Origin: Elymus sibiricus
Taxonomy: Eukaryota; Streptophyta; Magnoliopsida; Poales; Poaceae
Length of the DNA: 64,000 nucleotides
Direction of reading: 5' to 3'
Assembly: GCA_039707655.1 (NCBI GenBank)
Contig: CM077674.1
Location: 238,553,904 to 238,617,903 of the forward strand
Shown one piece after another: positions 11,742 through 23,040 of the stretch. The notes below the pieces were generated by a model that had not been told where the DNA came from, ran no database searches, and was given only the letters and a program-made list of their open reading frames with translations. The position numbers and the translations under genes are program-made. Within the stretch, counting starts at the first letter, position 1. The number at the start of each line of letters is the position of its first letter.

Positions 11742-12002
11742 TGTCGGAACATGAAGACCGTATGCTTGCAACCAAGTAGAGAGAACATGCTTTCGGTCTT
11801 ACGTTCGAGGGATCGTTCGAGGGTGGTTCGCGGGATTGTCATCAACGTTCGAGGGACACCAAGTACGATCTAGACTGACTAGTCTACTTCCGCTGCACTC
11901 CGGAGTCAGCAATGATCGTTGATCCAAACCCTATATGCATCTTCATACTGTTCCTGGGTGTTCATAGGGTGATTTTTTTGTTTTATACTATGTTTCCCAA
12001 CA
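11742..12002 (+). repeat. 5' LTR of Copia C, internally deleted
   Basis: It begins TGTCGGAACA, as the 3' LTR does at 16868, then jumps to TGAAGACC, which matches the 3' LTR only from about 17797 on. About 0.9 kb present in the 3' LTR is missing. It ends CCCAACA. Confidence 0.6.
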
Positions 12003-12003
12003 G

Positions 12004-12021
12004 TGGTATCAAAGCGGTTCT
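12004..12021 (+). promoter_or_regulatory. Primer-binding site of Copia C
   Basis: TGGTATCAAAGCGG directly after the LTR closely matches the initiator-methionine tRNA complement (TGGTATCAGAGC) used by most plant Copia elements for minus-strand priming. Confidence 0.75.
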
Positions 12022-13452
12022 ATGAGTATATGCAAGTTTCGATCTAGATCACATGTGATTGCGAGGGTGGTGTTCTTGCTATTCTTCCCTAGAGTATTGC
12101 TTCGGTTCAATTCATTGACAGCGTGGTGTCTCTTTTCACAAGGTTCTGACAATCGCTCGGCTCTGGCTGTCCACAATCTGCTAACAATTCTTTGGGCTTC
12201 ACCATAGTCAAGAATAGTGAACCGTTGCGTATGCAAGAGGGCGATGAAGATGGTTGATCTTCTAGGGGGTCATGCGTATTAGACGAAGTTTAGTGTGGGG
12301 GAACGAGATTTTTAAGTAAGTCTCTTCTTTCACACACCCCAAAAGTTAATCTAGCAACAAGCATTATCACTTTATAGTGTGCACGTAGGTAGCTTGGTTT
12401 ATCCGGAAACCCTACAAGCCACGTAATTAAAATTTGCCAAACTGATTAGAGGACGTCTAACTTGGTTTTGCAGGGTTTGCATATGATGTGGTATAGCCTT
12501 CGTCATGATAATGAGTTTATGTATGAGATGGTTATATGTTGTAATGTTAAGTGGCCTGCGCACCATGACATGATGGTTGGAGCCACGAGATTGCCACCTT
12601 AATGTATATATCATAGAGATGGTTAATCATCACAGTAGCAAGATGTACACGGAGGACCCTGACGAGGAAAAAGGTGTACCGGCGTGGGACGAGGAGCTAT
12701 AATTTCGTGCCACGGTGGAATTTCAGATTTTGGTGCCACGACACATTTTATGAAACGATCGCCACGACAACGTTTTCTGAGATTGTCGTCACGACAACGT
12801 TTTTTGAAACGGTTGCCATGACAATGAAATATTGGCTGTCCATTGCTTCAACCGGAGATTGAAGACGATCATGGAGTACTCCCGGCGCCCAGGGCTATAC
12901 CATATCATACTTTTATGAACTGCCTCAGAAGTTTATCACTTTGTTGTTTGCACCCTTTTGATTGCGCAGTAGTCGATTATTAGGGTGATCTCTCACAGTA
13001 AATATCAAGTAAAAGGTGCTCTTCCCAGTGTTGTGATTGTCTATAACATGTAGCATTCCAAAGTGGATCATGTCCACATGAGCACAAATGGGACGTGAGG
13101 TGTAAAACGGGGACGGTCAGACCCTCCTCGCAGATAGCACTCGGTTGTCTTGAAGTTCTGGCAAAATCGTTCTGAGCACAAAGCAACGAAATATGAAGAA
13201 GAATCATATGGAGATATGATTGGCAAAAGATTACCCATCGGTCAAAATTCTCATCATCAGTGATGTCCGCGCCAATGGCTGAGAACTAGACTTGGATCTT
13301 GAATCACTCACTATTAATTATGAGAGATATTAATTTGAGTGGGAGTGCACATTAAAATGTTAAATTTTGTTTTAATAATTAGTGCAAATTAATTATGAAT
13401 TGTATCTAAAATTATTTGTGTGATTATCATTGTAGATTAAATAGCTCACAAT
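12022..13452 (+). other. Copia C leader, no recognised feature
   Basis: About 1.4 kb between PBS and gag carries no frame that resembles a protein family. It is longer than a typical Copia leader. A short degenerate CG-rich repeat (ACGACAACGTTTT) recurs at about 12760-12810. Confidence 0.5.
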
Positions 13453-14274
13453 ATGTTCAACTTAGCCCCTATGCTTGAGAAAGAAAAGTTGGCTGTAAAT
13501 GGTGAAAACTATGCGGATTGGATCTGGAACCTGAGATTTGTTATCAGGAGTGCTAAGAAGGAGTACATGCTGGATCAACCCCTAGGTGATGCTCCTACAA
13601 AGGATGCATCACCAAAAGAAGTTGCCGCTTGAGCATAGTGATGACTATTAAGCAGTCCAGTGCCTCATGTTAACTTCCATGGATCCTGAACTACAAAAGC
13701 ATTTTGAATGATCTACCACTCAACTTATAATTGGGTCACTGGAAGTTCTGTACAAGAAGCAGACAAGGACCGAATGGTTTGAACTAACCAAGGCCTTGAT
13801 TGAGTGCAAGATGAAAGAGGGTTCCTCAATGAGTGAGCATATAGTGAAGCTTGCAAGCTATTATAGACTTGCTTCACTGGAATTTGGAATTCCGCCAACA
13901 CTCGGTACAGATATTGTGCTTGCTTCACTCCCCCCATCTTATGATGGTTTTATCATGAATTACAACATGAACTGGATGGAGAAGTGCAAACGACTTGCTT
14001 GCCTCAAAAATGCAGAAGCTGGGATGCAAAAGAACAAAGAAGTGCTGATGGTCAACAAGGCTGGCAGTTTTCAAGAAGAAGGGCAAGTCCAAGAAGAAAT
14101 CTTCTGGTGCCGATAAGACCGTCTCTCGAAAGAAGAACAAGGGTGGAGCCTCTAAGGAGATTGAGTGTTTCTACTGCAAACGTAAGGGTCACTGGAAGCG
14201 CAATTGTAAGAAGTACTTGGCAGATAAGAAGAACGGTTCTTCCGGTAAAGGTATAAAAGTTATACAAAGTTAAT
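13453..14274 (+). pseudogene. gag: Copia gag (UBN2 type) with CCHC zinc knuckle, broken
   Basis: An ATG at 13453 opens with a typical Copia gag start (MLEKEKL, then NYADWIWNLRFVIR and KKEYMLDQPL), and is stopped at 13630-13632 by TGA. The middle resumes in another frame at about 13796 (MKEGSSMSEHIVKLASYY, LGTDIVLASLPPSYDGFIMNYNM). The nucleic-acid-binding knuckle is read at about 14160-14215 as CFYCKRKGHWKRNC, a perfect CX2CX4HX4C. At least two frameshifts separate these parts. Gag would form the particle and bind element RNA. Confidence 0.82.
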
Positions 14275-16867
14275 GTTATTTACTTGTTTTTGTATGTCAC
14301 GAGTATTTGATACTGATCGGTAGCTTATGTTTGCAATACAATACAGGGACTACAGAAAGCTCACAAGTTGAGAAGAAATGAAGACATGATACAAGTCAAG
14401 GATGGTGATGGGATCGCTACTCAAGACAGTTGAAGTCATGGTTTTAGTTTATCTTCAAGATTTATCTTAGGATCGAATAATAGTTATTATGTTCCAGAGT
14501 TGTGTAAGACATTATGTTTTGGATTATGCAACAGATATTCTTATGAAATTTTCAACAATACTTGTTTAAGTAGTTATAAGAATATGTTTGGATTTACCTC
14601 AGTTTTGATGGTTTATTCATAAATCTTGAATTGAACTTTATAACATTAAATGCTAAACATCTTGAGAAGATTGATGAATACCACTTTAAGTGGCACTGCT
14701 TGGTTATATCGGAATATAATCTTCATATAGATGAAGTATTGAAATTTTAATTGAGTAATCAAATAAAAGAATACATATCGATGTATGGAGTCCGATAAAA
14801 TAACACAGGGCACGGTGAATTATTATACTTCATTGAAATTTAAGTAAATATGATTTACGTAATATAAATCTGAAATATGTTTGAAAAGTTCAAAGGGAAT
14901 TCAAGAATATATGATTTGAAATGTTTAAATATAATGAAGATTATCATCATTATGACAAAACGTAAAAACTTCTTCAGAACTTGAGGAAAATTATCAAAGT
15001 CATAAGTTTAGCAAAAACAAAATTTGATAATTGAGGAGTTATTTTCTACCGATCTGCATTTATAAAATTTGGGGAAATAATTGAAACAGCAGGATATACA
15101 CTTAAACAAAGCACCGCATAATGATATGGATTAAAAACATATCAGTTATGGTGTTATGAACTAGATGAATGCTTAATTGTAGGATATCTCAAAATGTGAT
15201 TTGGGTTCCTTCTACTGAAATGTTCATAGTACAAAGTGTTTGTCACAAGTGAACACTTTCTCGAGAAACATGTTTTTCTCGTCAAAGGAGTAAGTGGGAG
15301 GACAATACAAGCTCAATATAGATTAATGAATCTTTGACAAAAACTGGCAAGATCATCAAGACAGAAGTTGTTCCAAAGAAGATCATCTGCTAGACTAGAC
15401 GATAATTTACTATATTGGATGTAGTAAGTCTTGAGCTTGTAACTAAAATAGGATTAAAAGTTGTATTTCCTGAAATTTCATAACGAGGTATTCATCTTAG
15501 ATGAAGATGAAATTATGTACTACAAAGAAAGTGATGCGGCACCTAGCTCAAAGGAATGACTCATAGCCATGCACACCAGAATAAAAATTTAAATTAAGTT
15601 TAGAACTTAATTGTTAATTTTCATCAACAAGGTTAAAACTTGGATGATACTTCAAAAGAGTGTGAAGTATACGGATGGATATCAAAACAAGTTTTCCTAT
15701 AGAAGGAAAAGGATGTATGAATGATACAACCAGAAAAGGTTTTAAGATCCTCAGAACACCGGATAAATGTGCAAATTTCAAAAATGTTTTGAAGAGTATA
15801 ACAAGTGAGCTAGTGTTAAGATTTTTTGATCTTGACCAATTGTTTTTATGTATATTAAACTCAATGGGAGCTATGTAGCATTTGTAATTTTATATGTATG
15901 AGACATATTAAAGAGAGGAAATGATATATAACTTCCAAAATACAAACAAAATGGTTTATGAATATTAAACTCAGTGGGAGCTATATATGTAATTTCTGAT
16001 CCCATACTTATGTGACATATTAAGGAATGGAAAATTATAAAGCTTCTATCACAAAAAAAATGTTTTTGAAACATATTTTCCGTCAAATTCTAAGGCAAAA
16101 TATTGGGCACAAAAGGATCTATAAAGATACATCAAGATGACTAATTGAGCCAAAATATGTATTTTGACAAAGTTTTAAAAAGGTTTAAATAGAGAAAATT
16201 GTTTTCTCACAATGTCACATAAACTAGATGCTTATGGGAATCAATTGATAAGCATGAGTAGATGAATGGATTCATCTTGATAGTTATGATACATAAAAGG
16301 GCCAAAGAAATTTACTAAGTGTTAGTAATAGACATCAATGATCTCAAAAGAATAAGTGTATTATTTTGAGTATAGGAAGTAGTGGTTCATTATTGAATGG
16401 ATATATGGATATCAACTTCATGATTGATATATTATCGGGCTCATTTAATTACTTAGAATTATTTTGAAAAATATTGTTGATTTTATAACCATATGTGTTT
16501 TGAAACATTGGATGTTTTAATATTGTCTGAAACAAGAAATGTCTTGATAAAATTAGATGATACAATAATTGTATAAACCCATAAAATATTATATTGTGAA
16601 TATAATTGATCAAGAAGATTCTTGATGGGTGGATCCAAATTTATGATAAAACCAATCAGATATAATCAAGAAGACTGTTGATATAATTGGTTTGATTCTA
16701 AATGTATTGAGTCTAATAATATTTTATTAAAATATTATAGCTCAAAGCAAAGTTGGATTAAGATCCTTAAAGATCACACAACATTAGACACAAATATTAT
16801 AATTTTTGAACATGTCAAAATAAATGATAAAGGCTCTAGCCAGACACAGGTGACTACGTCATAGGGA
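14275..16867 (+). pseudogene. Copia C pol region, very decayed
   Basis: The stretch is AT-rich with stops in all frames, and I cannot name an intact integrase, RT or RNase H motif. The position between a Copia gag and the 3' LTR suggests a pol remnant or non-coding filler of a non-autonomous copy. Confidence 0.4.
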
Positions 16868-17871
16868 TGTCGGAACACGTCAACGAGAAAGAAGAACAAA
16901 ACCGGTAACAGAAGCAATGGTATAGTGAGAATGGTGATGACTCAGAAGGATACCAAAGCACACTGGGTTTTGTAAAGTATCGTGAAGTAAAGGGAACATC
17001 ACATGATAGCCAAGGTTCACTAGAATAACATTCATGTAATCATAGGGACTGATATGGCTGTCCACGGTTCCGCTATCGGTCATTGAACGAAGGGGTTTCG
17101 TTCATGTCTATGATTTACCAAACCTATGGGGTCACAAGCTTAAGGTAATCATGATCAGCTGAGTATTAGTGAGTCAGGGGTGATGAGAATATATTTGTGG
17201 AATTGTTTCATTAATATTTAAAATTGTTCCGAGAGGTTCCGGAAGCATTTCGGGGTCACCGGAAGGGTTTCGGTGAATATCGGGTAATACCGGGTATTAC
17301 CGATTAATATATATAGGTAGAAAATGTTTTTGGAGATGTTAAATTATATATATAATGATCTGAAAATGTTTAGAACAATAATATATTTAATTTAATATCA
17401 ACGGGCCTAATAAGGCCAGGAGGTGGAGAAGGAGTTGGGCCACAAGGGCCCAACAAGGGAGGCGCCCCCCTTTCCTATAGGGGGGCGAATCCTACTATGA
17501 TGGGGAGTCCTACTCCCCCTCCCTTGGCCGGCGCCCCAAGGGGGAACTTCCCCCTTGGTGGCATCCCCCTCTGCCCCAATCCTATATATACTAGAGGATT
17601 TCCACCTTATTGGTACACAAGTTTTAGAGCCTCCTCTAGTTCATCTAGTCCTAGTTCTAGTTGGTCCTAGTTGACTAATTAGAGCTAGCCCTAGCCACAT
17701 ATAATCATCATAATTAGAAGCCCCATGTGGTTCTAATCTTCTCCCTCTAATTCTCCAGCAATGATTAGCTCTGGACGGTGAAGTGATGCCGGATGGTGAA
17801 GACCATACGCTTGCAACCAATTAGAGAGGTCGTGCTTTCGGTCTTACGTTCGAGGGATCGTTCGAGGGTGG
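16868..17871 (+). repeat. 3' LTR of Copia C, first part
   Basis: It starts TGTCGGAACACG. It includes GTTCCGGAAG/TTTCGGGG-type and GC-rich GGCGCCCCCC stretches and a TATATATA box near 17583. It is interrupted at 17871 by element D; the last five bases (GGTGG, 17867-17871) are D's target duplication. The rest is at 40661-40837. Confidence 0.7.
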
Positions 17872-18344
17872 TGTCGGTGTCAAAACCGGTAGACCTCAGG
17901 TAGGGGGTCCTGATCTGTGGATCTTGAGCTAGTGGCTTAACAGAGACAAGGGACATGATGTTTACCCAGGTTTGGGCCCTCTCGAAGAGGTAAAACCCTA
18001 CGTCCTGCTTTTTTGTATTGATGATGGAAGTACAGAGTACAGAGTTGATCTACCTCGAGATCTATTGTCTAGAACCCTAAGGTATGGACTGTGAATATGC
18101 AGATGATCTTTATCGACTAAGGCTCAGGGTTTATATAGAAACCCCAAGCCCCTAGGGTTACACGGGGCCATCGCACCGATCATTCTTTTCCTTGAATTGT
18201 ACGCCAAGTCTTCGGGTGTCCTTCACCTCCAAGTCATATGGCCTCCTGCACCCTTCGTCCATAATCACCAGAGGGCCCATCTAAACAAGCCCATAGCTCG
18301 TAGACATCATGGGCGAGGGGGCCCACTAGTCCAGGACTCCCTCA
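17872..18344 (-). repeat. 3' LTR of D (left)
   Basis: On the minus strand it reads TGAGGGAGTCCTGGACTAG... to ...GACACCGACA. It has a TATA box (TATATAAACC on the minus strand, near 18130-18138). The polypurine side is TTTAGGGGCTAC, at 18345-18356 on the plus strand. Confidence 0.9.
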
Positions 18345-19639
18345 GTAGCCCCTAAACTAGTCTTCGGAGCCGAGGTACGCCATTGCTCGGGGCTGCGGAG
18401 ACCAGTTCCACCCTGAGTTCGAAGCAGAACACTGTATGTTGATCAGGCGACTCAAGGGACACCCCGTGCCCCAAATCCAGCCAAGATCTTTTTATTCTTA
18501 AGAAAGTGGACCGCCCCAGGGACCTGACAGCTTTTCCTAAACGGTCACGGCCAGAGTCGCCTGGCTAGGGCACTTGATTACCTAGATTGTAGCTTCGAGA
18601 CATCCCCTTATTGGCACATCTTATCAAGGCAAGATCGTGCCCTCTTTTTGCAGAATTCACTTAACCACTTAGGTTCCCCATGCGGCCATAACGACATCGG
18701 TTATGGGGAAGGTGGCGAGACGGGCAGCGCATCAGGAGGAGACCCATGGGCTTATTGACAACCTATAAAAGCAAGTGGGGGTAAAATTTAATCCCCATGC
18801 TTATCCTTCCCTGCAACCGCATCCTAGCATAGAGCTCAAGCACACCAATATCCCCCATTCCCACAAAGCATACTTTCCTTTGTCCCCCGCTCAATAATGG
18901 CGGGGAAGGCCGCCCAGGGCAACTAGATGACCTCCACAATGACAACGGACAAGATTACGGCTCAAGAACTCGGGATACATCCCAGAGGCGATGGCGTGCC
19001 GGGCTCCAGACGAGGGGCAAGTCATCCCCACCCCCGCTGTCAGGGAGCGAGTCATCTTCATCCCACACCTCATACGTGGACTGAGATTTCCCTTCACCCC
19101 TTCGTGAGGGGGCTCATGTATTTCTATGGGCTAGGCTTTCATGATCTAGCCCCCAACTCTCTGTTCCACATCTCCACCTTAATCCTCGTCTGTGAGGCCT
19201 TCCTCTGGATTCGGCCACACTTCGGCTTGTGGCTGCAGCTCTTTGGCATGAAGCCAAGGAACTCCGATGGCAAGACGCCGGACTATGGGGGTGCCTCCCA
19301 CTACTAGGAAATACCTTAAAGGTAGGATATTAGCAGTAGCGGTGGATTGTGCGCCTGCGCTACTGCTACTTAGCAGCAGCGATGGCACAACACCAGCGCT
19401 ACAAGTAATTACTTACCAGTAGCGCTGCATTGCCTAGCCACACTGCTGCTAGATGAGGGTCTAGGCTTAGTAGTAGTGCTAGCTCTGAGCCCCACGCTAT
19501 AACTAATATTTTAGCTGTAGCGCTGGGCCCTCAACCCACGTTGCTACTAAGGCTAGACGTGGGCAGGTGGTGGGCCCTAATTAGCAGTAGCATTGTTTTC
19601 TGGCCCACGCTACTGCTAAACCTTATCCTCAAGGCCGGC

Positions 19640-20035
19640 CCTAGTCGCCCCTGTCACTCTCCCTGGCACTCACTCTCCCTCTCCCACTCTCTCTCACCGC
19701 CGTCGCCGCATTGCCGCCGCTGCCGTCACCGCATTGCCGCCACCACCGTAGACGCATTGCCTCGGTAAGCCTCCCCATCCTCCTCCTCCCTCCTTCCTCC
19801 TCCTCCCTCCTTCTTCCTCATCCATCCACCGCCCCTCCTCCCTCCTACCACCTCCAGCCGCCCTCCTCCTCCTCCCTCCTCCCTCCTCCTCCTTCCTCTG
19901 GCCGACCCTCCTCCTCCCTCCTCCCTCCTCCTCCCTCCTCCATCCGCCGCACCTCCTCCCACCTCCAGCCGCCCCTCCTCCTCCCTCCTACTAGTTCCTC
20001 TAGCCGACCCTCCTCCTCCCTCCTCCATCCAGTAC
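19640..20035 (+). repeat. CT-rich low-complexity tract (CCTCCTCC)
   Basis: Runs of CCTCCTCCTCCCTCC alternate with GCCGCC. The tract resembles a pyrimidine-rich plant 5' untranslated region upstream of the B3-like gene. The serine/proline-rich frames through it (19711-20064) are not credible proteins. Confidence 0.75.
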
Positions 20036-21365
20036 ATTTGATTTATTATCTAGGGCTTAGTTGAAGTTTTTAGTTCATATGTGAAACCTTCATTTAGGTT
20101 ATAGTTTGTAGCTATTTGATAGATGAATTAGTAAAAATTAGGCAGAGTTATTAGTTTCTAGTTGATATATAACACTTTGATTTAGGATAGCTTTCATGTT
20201 TAGTTGATAGTTTCTAGTTAATTAAATTAGAAAAAAATTGATAGAGTTAAAATTTGATGACGTTGGAGGTAGAAAAGTGAATTCATACATGATTTTAAAC
20301 TACATCATGTGAACTATACAATTTGATAATGTTTCTATTTATATTTTGTTTATGCAGAAATCAAGTATTTGCCCCTGCCTCATCCCCGCAGTCGTCCCCA
20401 TCGCCGACCCCCTAAGACCTCGAGGTGAGAACAGCCAAATCCCCATGTTGTTGATATAGATGATAATGTGTTGTAAATGTCGATGATGAACATGCACAGA
20501 GGAAAGTGCCCCCCATGTTGAGGACTTTCTGTATTTGTTCTTTCTATTAAAATGATAGTGCTAGTTGCCATGTCATTGATGTCGACGATGATACGTTCTG
20601 AATATAGATGATGTCTTGGTGTTCTTGTTTGCAAGGTACCTCCGAGTGGCCTTTGTTTTGCCGGAGTGTTGATTCGTTTCCGTTTCGGCAAATTTCAGGC
20701 GCTCGATATGTCCTATTTTTAGCAAAGGTCATGCCAAATTTTTTTCATGAATTTTAGCATGACTTGTGCTACAATGTAGGACATATCGAGTGCTTGTGAT
20801 TTTCCAGAATGGGAATTTTCAACGATATTCCGACAAAACATAGGGCATTTTTTCTATGTCATTGCTCGATATATGCAATGGGTTGACTTTTGGTCTGTTT
20901 CGGCTCCTTGCCTGACTTGCAGTGAGGGAGAGTGTCCACCATATATGTATGAGAGAGGAAGAATCCTGACTGTTATCGTGGGGTCGCTTCTCCTTCATTC
21001 CCGTGTGCTAAGACATTGTGATGTAATGCACTCAGGGACAAAGGGTGGAGCGACCATCACCGATGGTCGAAATGTGATAGTGGAAGAATCCTGACTATTG
21101 TCGTGAGGGCAGCTTCTTCTTTCTTTCCAAGGTGCTAGACATTTTGGTGTAATGTACTTTGAAAATTAAGGAGGAGCTACCATCGCCGATGGTCGCAATA
21201 TCAGAGGGAGTGCCCACCATATACATGAGATGAGAGTTTAGCAAGGAAGACTCGACGGACTTAAACTCAACCCGTTGCATATATTTAGTAATAGTGATTT
21301 GTGTGTTGAGTTTCCTGGTAGTTGCCTTCGATCGATTTTTAATGTTTCAACTATGAACATAGGAA

Positions 21366-22586
21366 ATGTCTGATGATGAAAGGGAATTCGCTATGTGCGA
21401 TTACTGCGAAGACGAGCGCGGTCTGTGCAACATGCCTCACCTAGTAGATGGTAGGCGCTTCAGCATCATGCTGGATGAGACCTTCGATGTGCAAACAGTA
21501 AGTCACAACGATAAGTCATTTTTCATAATTAAGCATGACTTCTTATTTTGCTTCAACTTGTAATTTTTTATTTTTTTACAATTCTACTAGTGTATCCCCT
21601 GTCATGCAAGACATTATGTCTTGGATAAGATTGGTTTCCAAGATATGAACAGTATGGAGGTAAAGAGAGTTCATTTGAGGACCGAGCATGGCTATGCTTT
21701 TGCTGCAAAATTATTCAATGCAGAGAACTACTCATATTTTGAATGCTCAAATTGGAGAGCACTATGCAAGGCATATGCATTTTAGCAGAATATGCTTTTG
21801 ACCTTTGATATTCTTCCTGAAGATGAAATTGAAGGTAATATCGACATCTGGGTTGATGTGCAGACACCTCTAGTTCTACCTCTATGTGAGTTTCTCAACC
21901 ATATTTATTAAGTAATTTATATTGTTTATTTAAAAATATTTGACAACTTATTTCTATTGACAACTTATTTCCATTCAAGCAAACATGTACGGCTCTTGGT
22001 AGACAGAACCTATTATTGTCCTGGGGCTGAACTAAACTGCGAGGAGATAAGTCATTATGTTTCATGTCTTGAGGATCTTGATGTTGTCAAGACAAATTAT
22101 TTTCCTGGACTTAAAAGTGGTAGTCGATACGTGCCACCACTAGTGTGCGTATTGGACTACGGTAACATCTATCTAGGAAAGATGGTAAGATTTTTACTAT
22201 TTGTCCCCAGTGCATCTTTTGCATACATTCCTTTTTAAGCTAAACTTCATTGCTAAGTATGTTATTACGATGTTCTTCAATAGGGACTCCCGATGGATGT
22301 TGTGCCTCGTTGGATCGAGCGTAAAGGCCACATGACCATTGTTAGCTTACAACCAAGATGGCCTACGATTACCAGGTGTGCATACAGGATTTCTGAAAGC
22401 GAAAAAGTCTTCATAATCAAAGACTGGAGTCATATTGTGAAAGATTGTAGAGAAGTACTAGGGGGCAGCAATAATAAGTGCAGCCCACAATTAGGAGATA
22501 AGTTCATCTGCATTCTCCAAAATGGTGGAGAATGTGGGGTTTACATGTTTTATGCTATTTTACCTGAGAGAGAGCAGCAGGAGTGA
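21366..22586 (+). pseudogene. B3-like DNA-binding domain protein carried by CACTA E
   Basis: Four exons can be drawn. Exon 1 (21366-21497) starts MSDDEREFAMCDYCEDERG and ends at a GTAAGT donor. Exon 2 (21591 to about 21885) has CIPCHARHYVLDKIGF, then a B3-like core (VKRVHLRTEHGYAFAAKLF, CSNWRALCKAY, LLTFDILPED). Exon 3 (about 21965-22184) has VDRTYYCPGAELNCEEI. Exon 4 (22284-22586) has a second B3-like half (MTIVSLQPRWPTI, WSHIVKDCREVL, GDKFICILQN, VYMFYAIL). Exon 2 contains one nonsense codon (TAG, 21783-21785), and the acceptor of exon 3 is unclear. B3 domains bind DNA in plant transcription factors. Here the gene travels inside a transposon, so it could be a captured host gene or an element-specific protein. 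The B3 call rests on pattern only. Confidence 0.6.
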
Positions 22587-22624
22587 TGTATGAGTTTGAA
22601 GATGATGATGCGCTACATAGTCCT

Positions 22625-22785
22625 GGAATGATGATTAGCTAGTGTTGGTGGTGATGACCATGATGATTAGCTAGCTAGTGTTGGTGGTGATGACTATGAC
22701 TATGATGATTAGATAGTGTTGGTGGTAATGACTATGATGATTATTAGCTAGTGTTGGTGGTGATGACTATGATGCAAGAGTTTTT
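22625..22785 (+). repeat. Minisatellite, four copies of GATTAGCTAGTGTTGGTGGTGATGA
   Basis: Units of 32-43 bp start near 22631, 22660, 22703 and 22737, directly after the stop of the B3-like gene. Confidence 0.8.
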
Positions 22786-22831
22786 ATATTAATATGATGA
22801 TGATGTCGATCATGATGATCATGATGATTTG

Positions 22832-23040
22832 TTATTATGATCATGATTAGTTATTATATCATTGGTGGAAGGAATGCGGATTAGATTCATGTGGATGGAC
22901 CAAAAGTGAACAAAAGTTGAATTAGTAGGATCGCCGTCCTACTAATTCAACTTTTGATCACTTTTGATTCATCCAAATGAATCTAATCCATGTTTCTTCC
23001 TCCCAATGATATAATAATTCATCATGAACATAATTATATA
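22832..23040. repeat. Long near-perfect inverted repeat (about 100-bp arms)
   Basis: The left arm (about 22832-22930) and the right arm (about 22937-23040) are reverse complements with few mismatches. The inner parts GTTGAATTAGTAGGA and TCCTACTAATTCAAC match exactly around a short GC-rich loop, and TTATTATATCATTGG pairs with CCAATGATATAATAA at the outer end. It could be a MITE nested in E or a hairpin-RNA locus. Confidence 0.85.

Noticed and set aside
19711..20064. Serine/proline-rich frame (+) and glycine/glutamate-rich frame (-)
   Set aside because: Both are translations of a CCTCC low-complexity tract.
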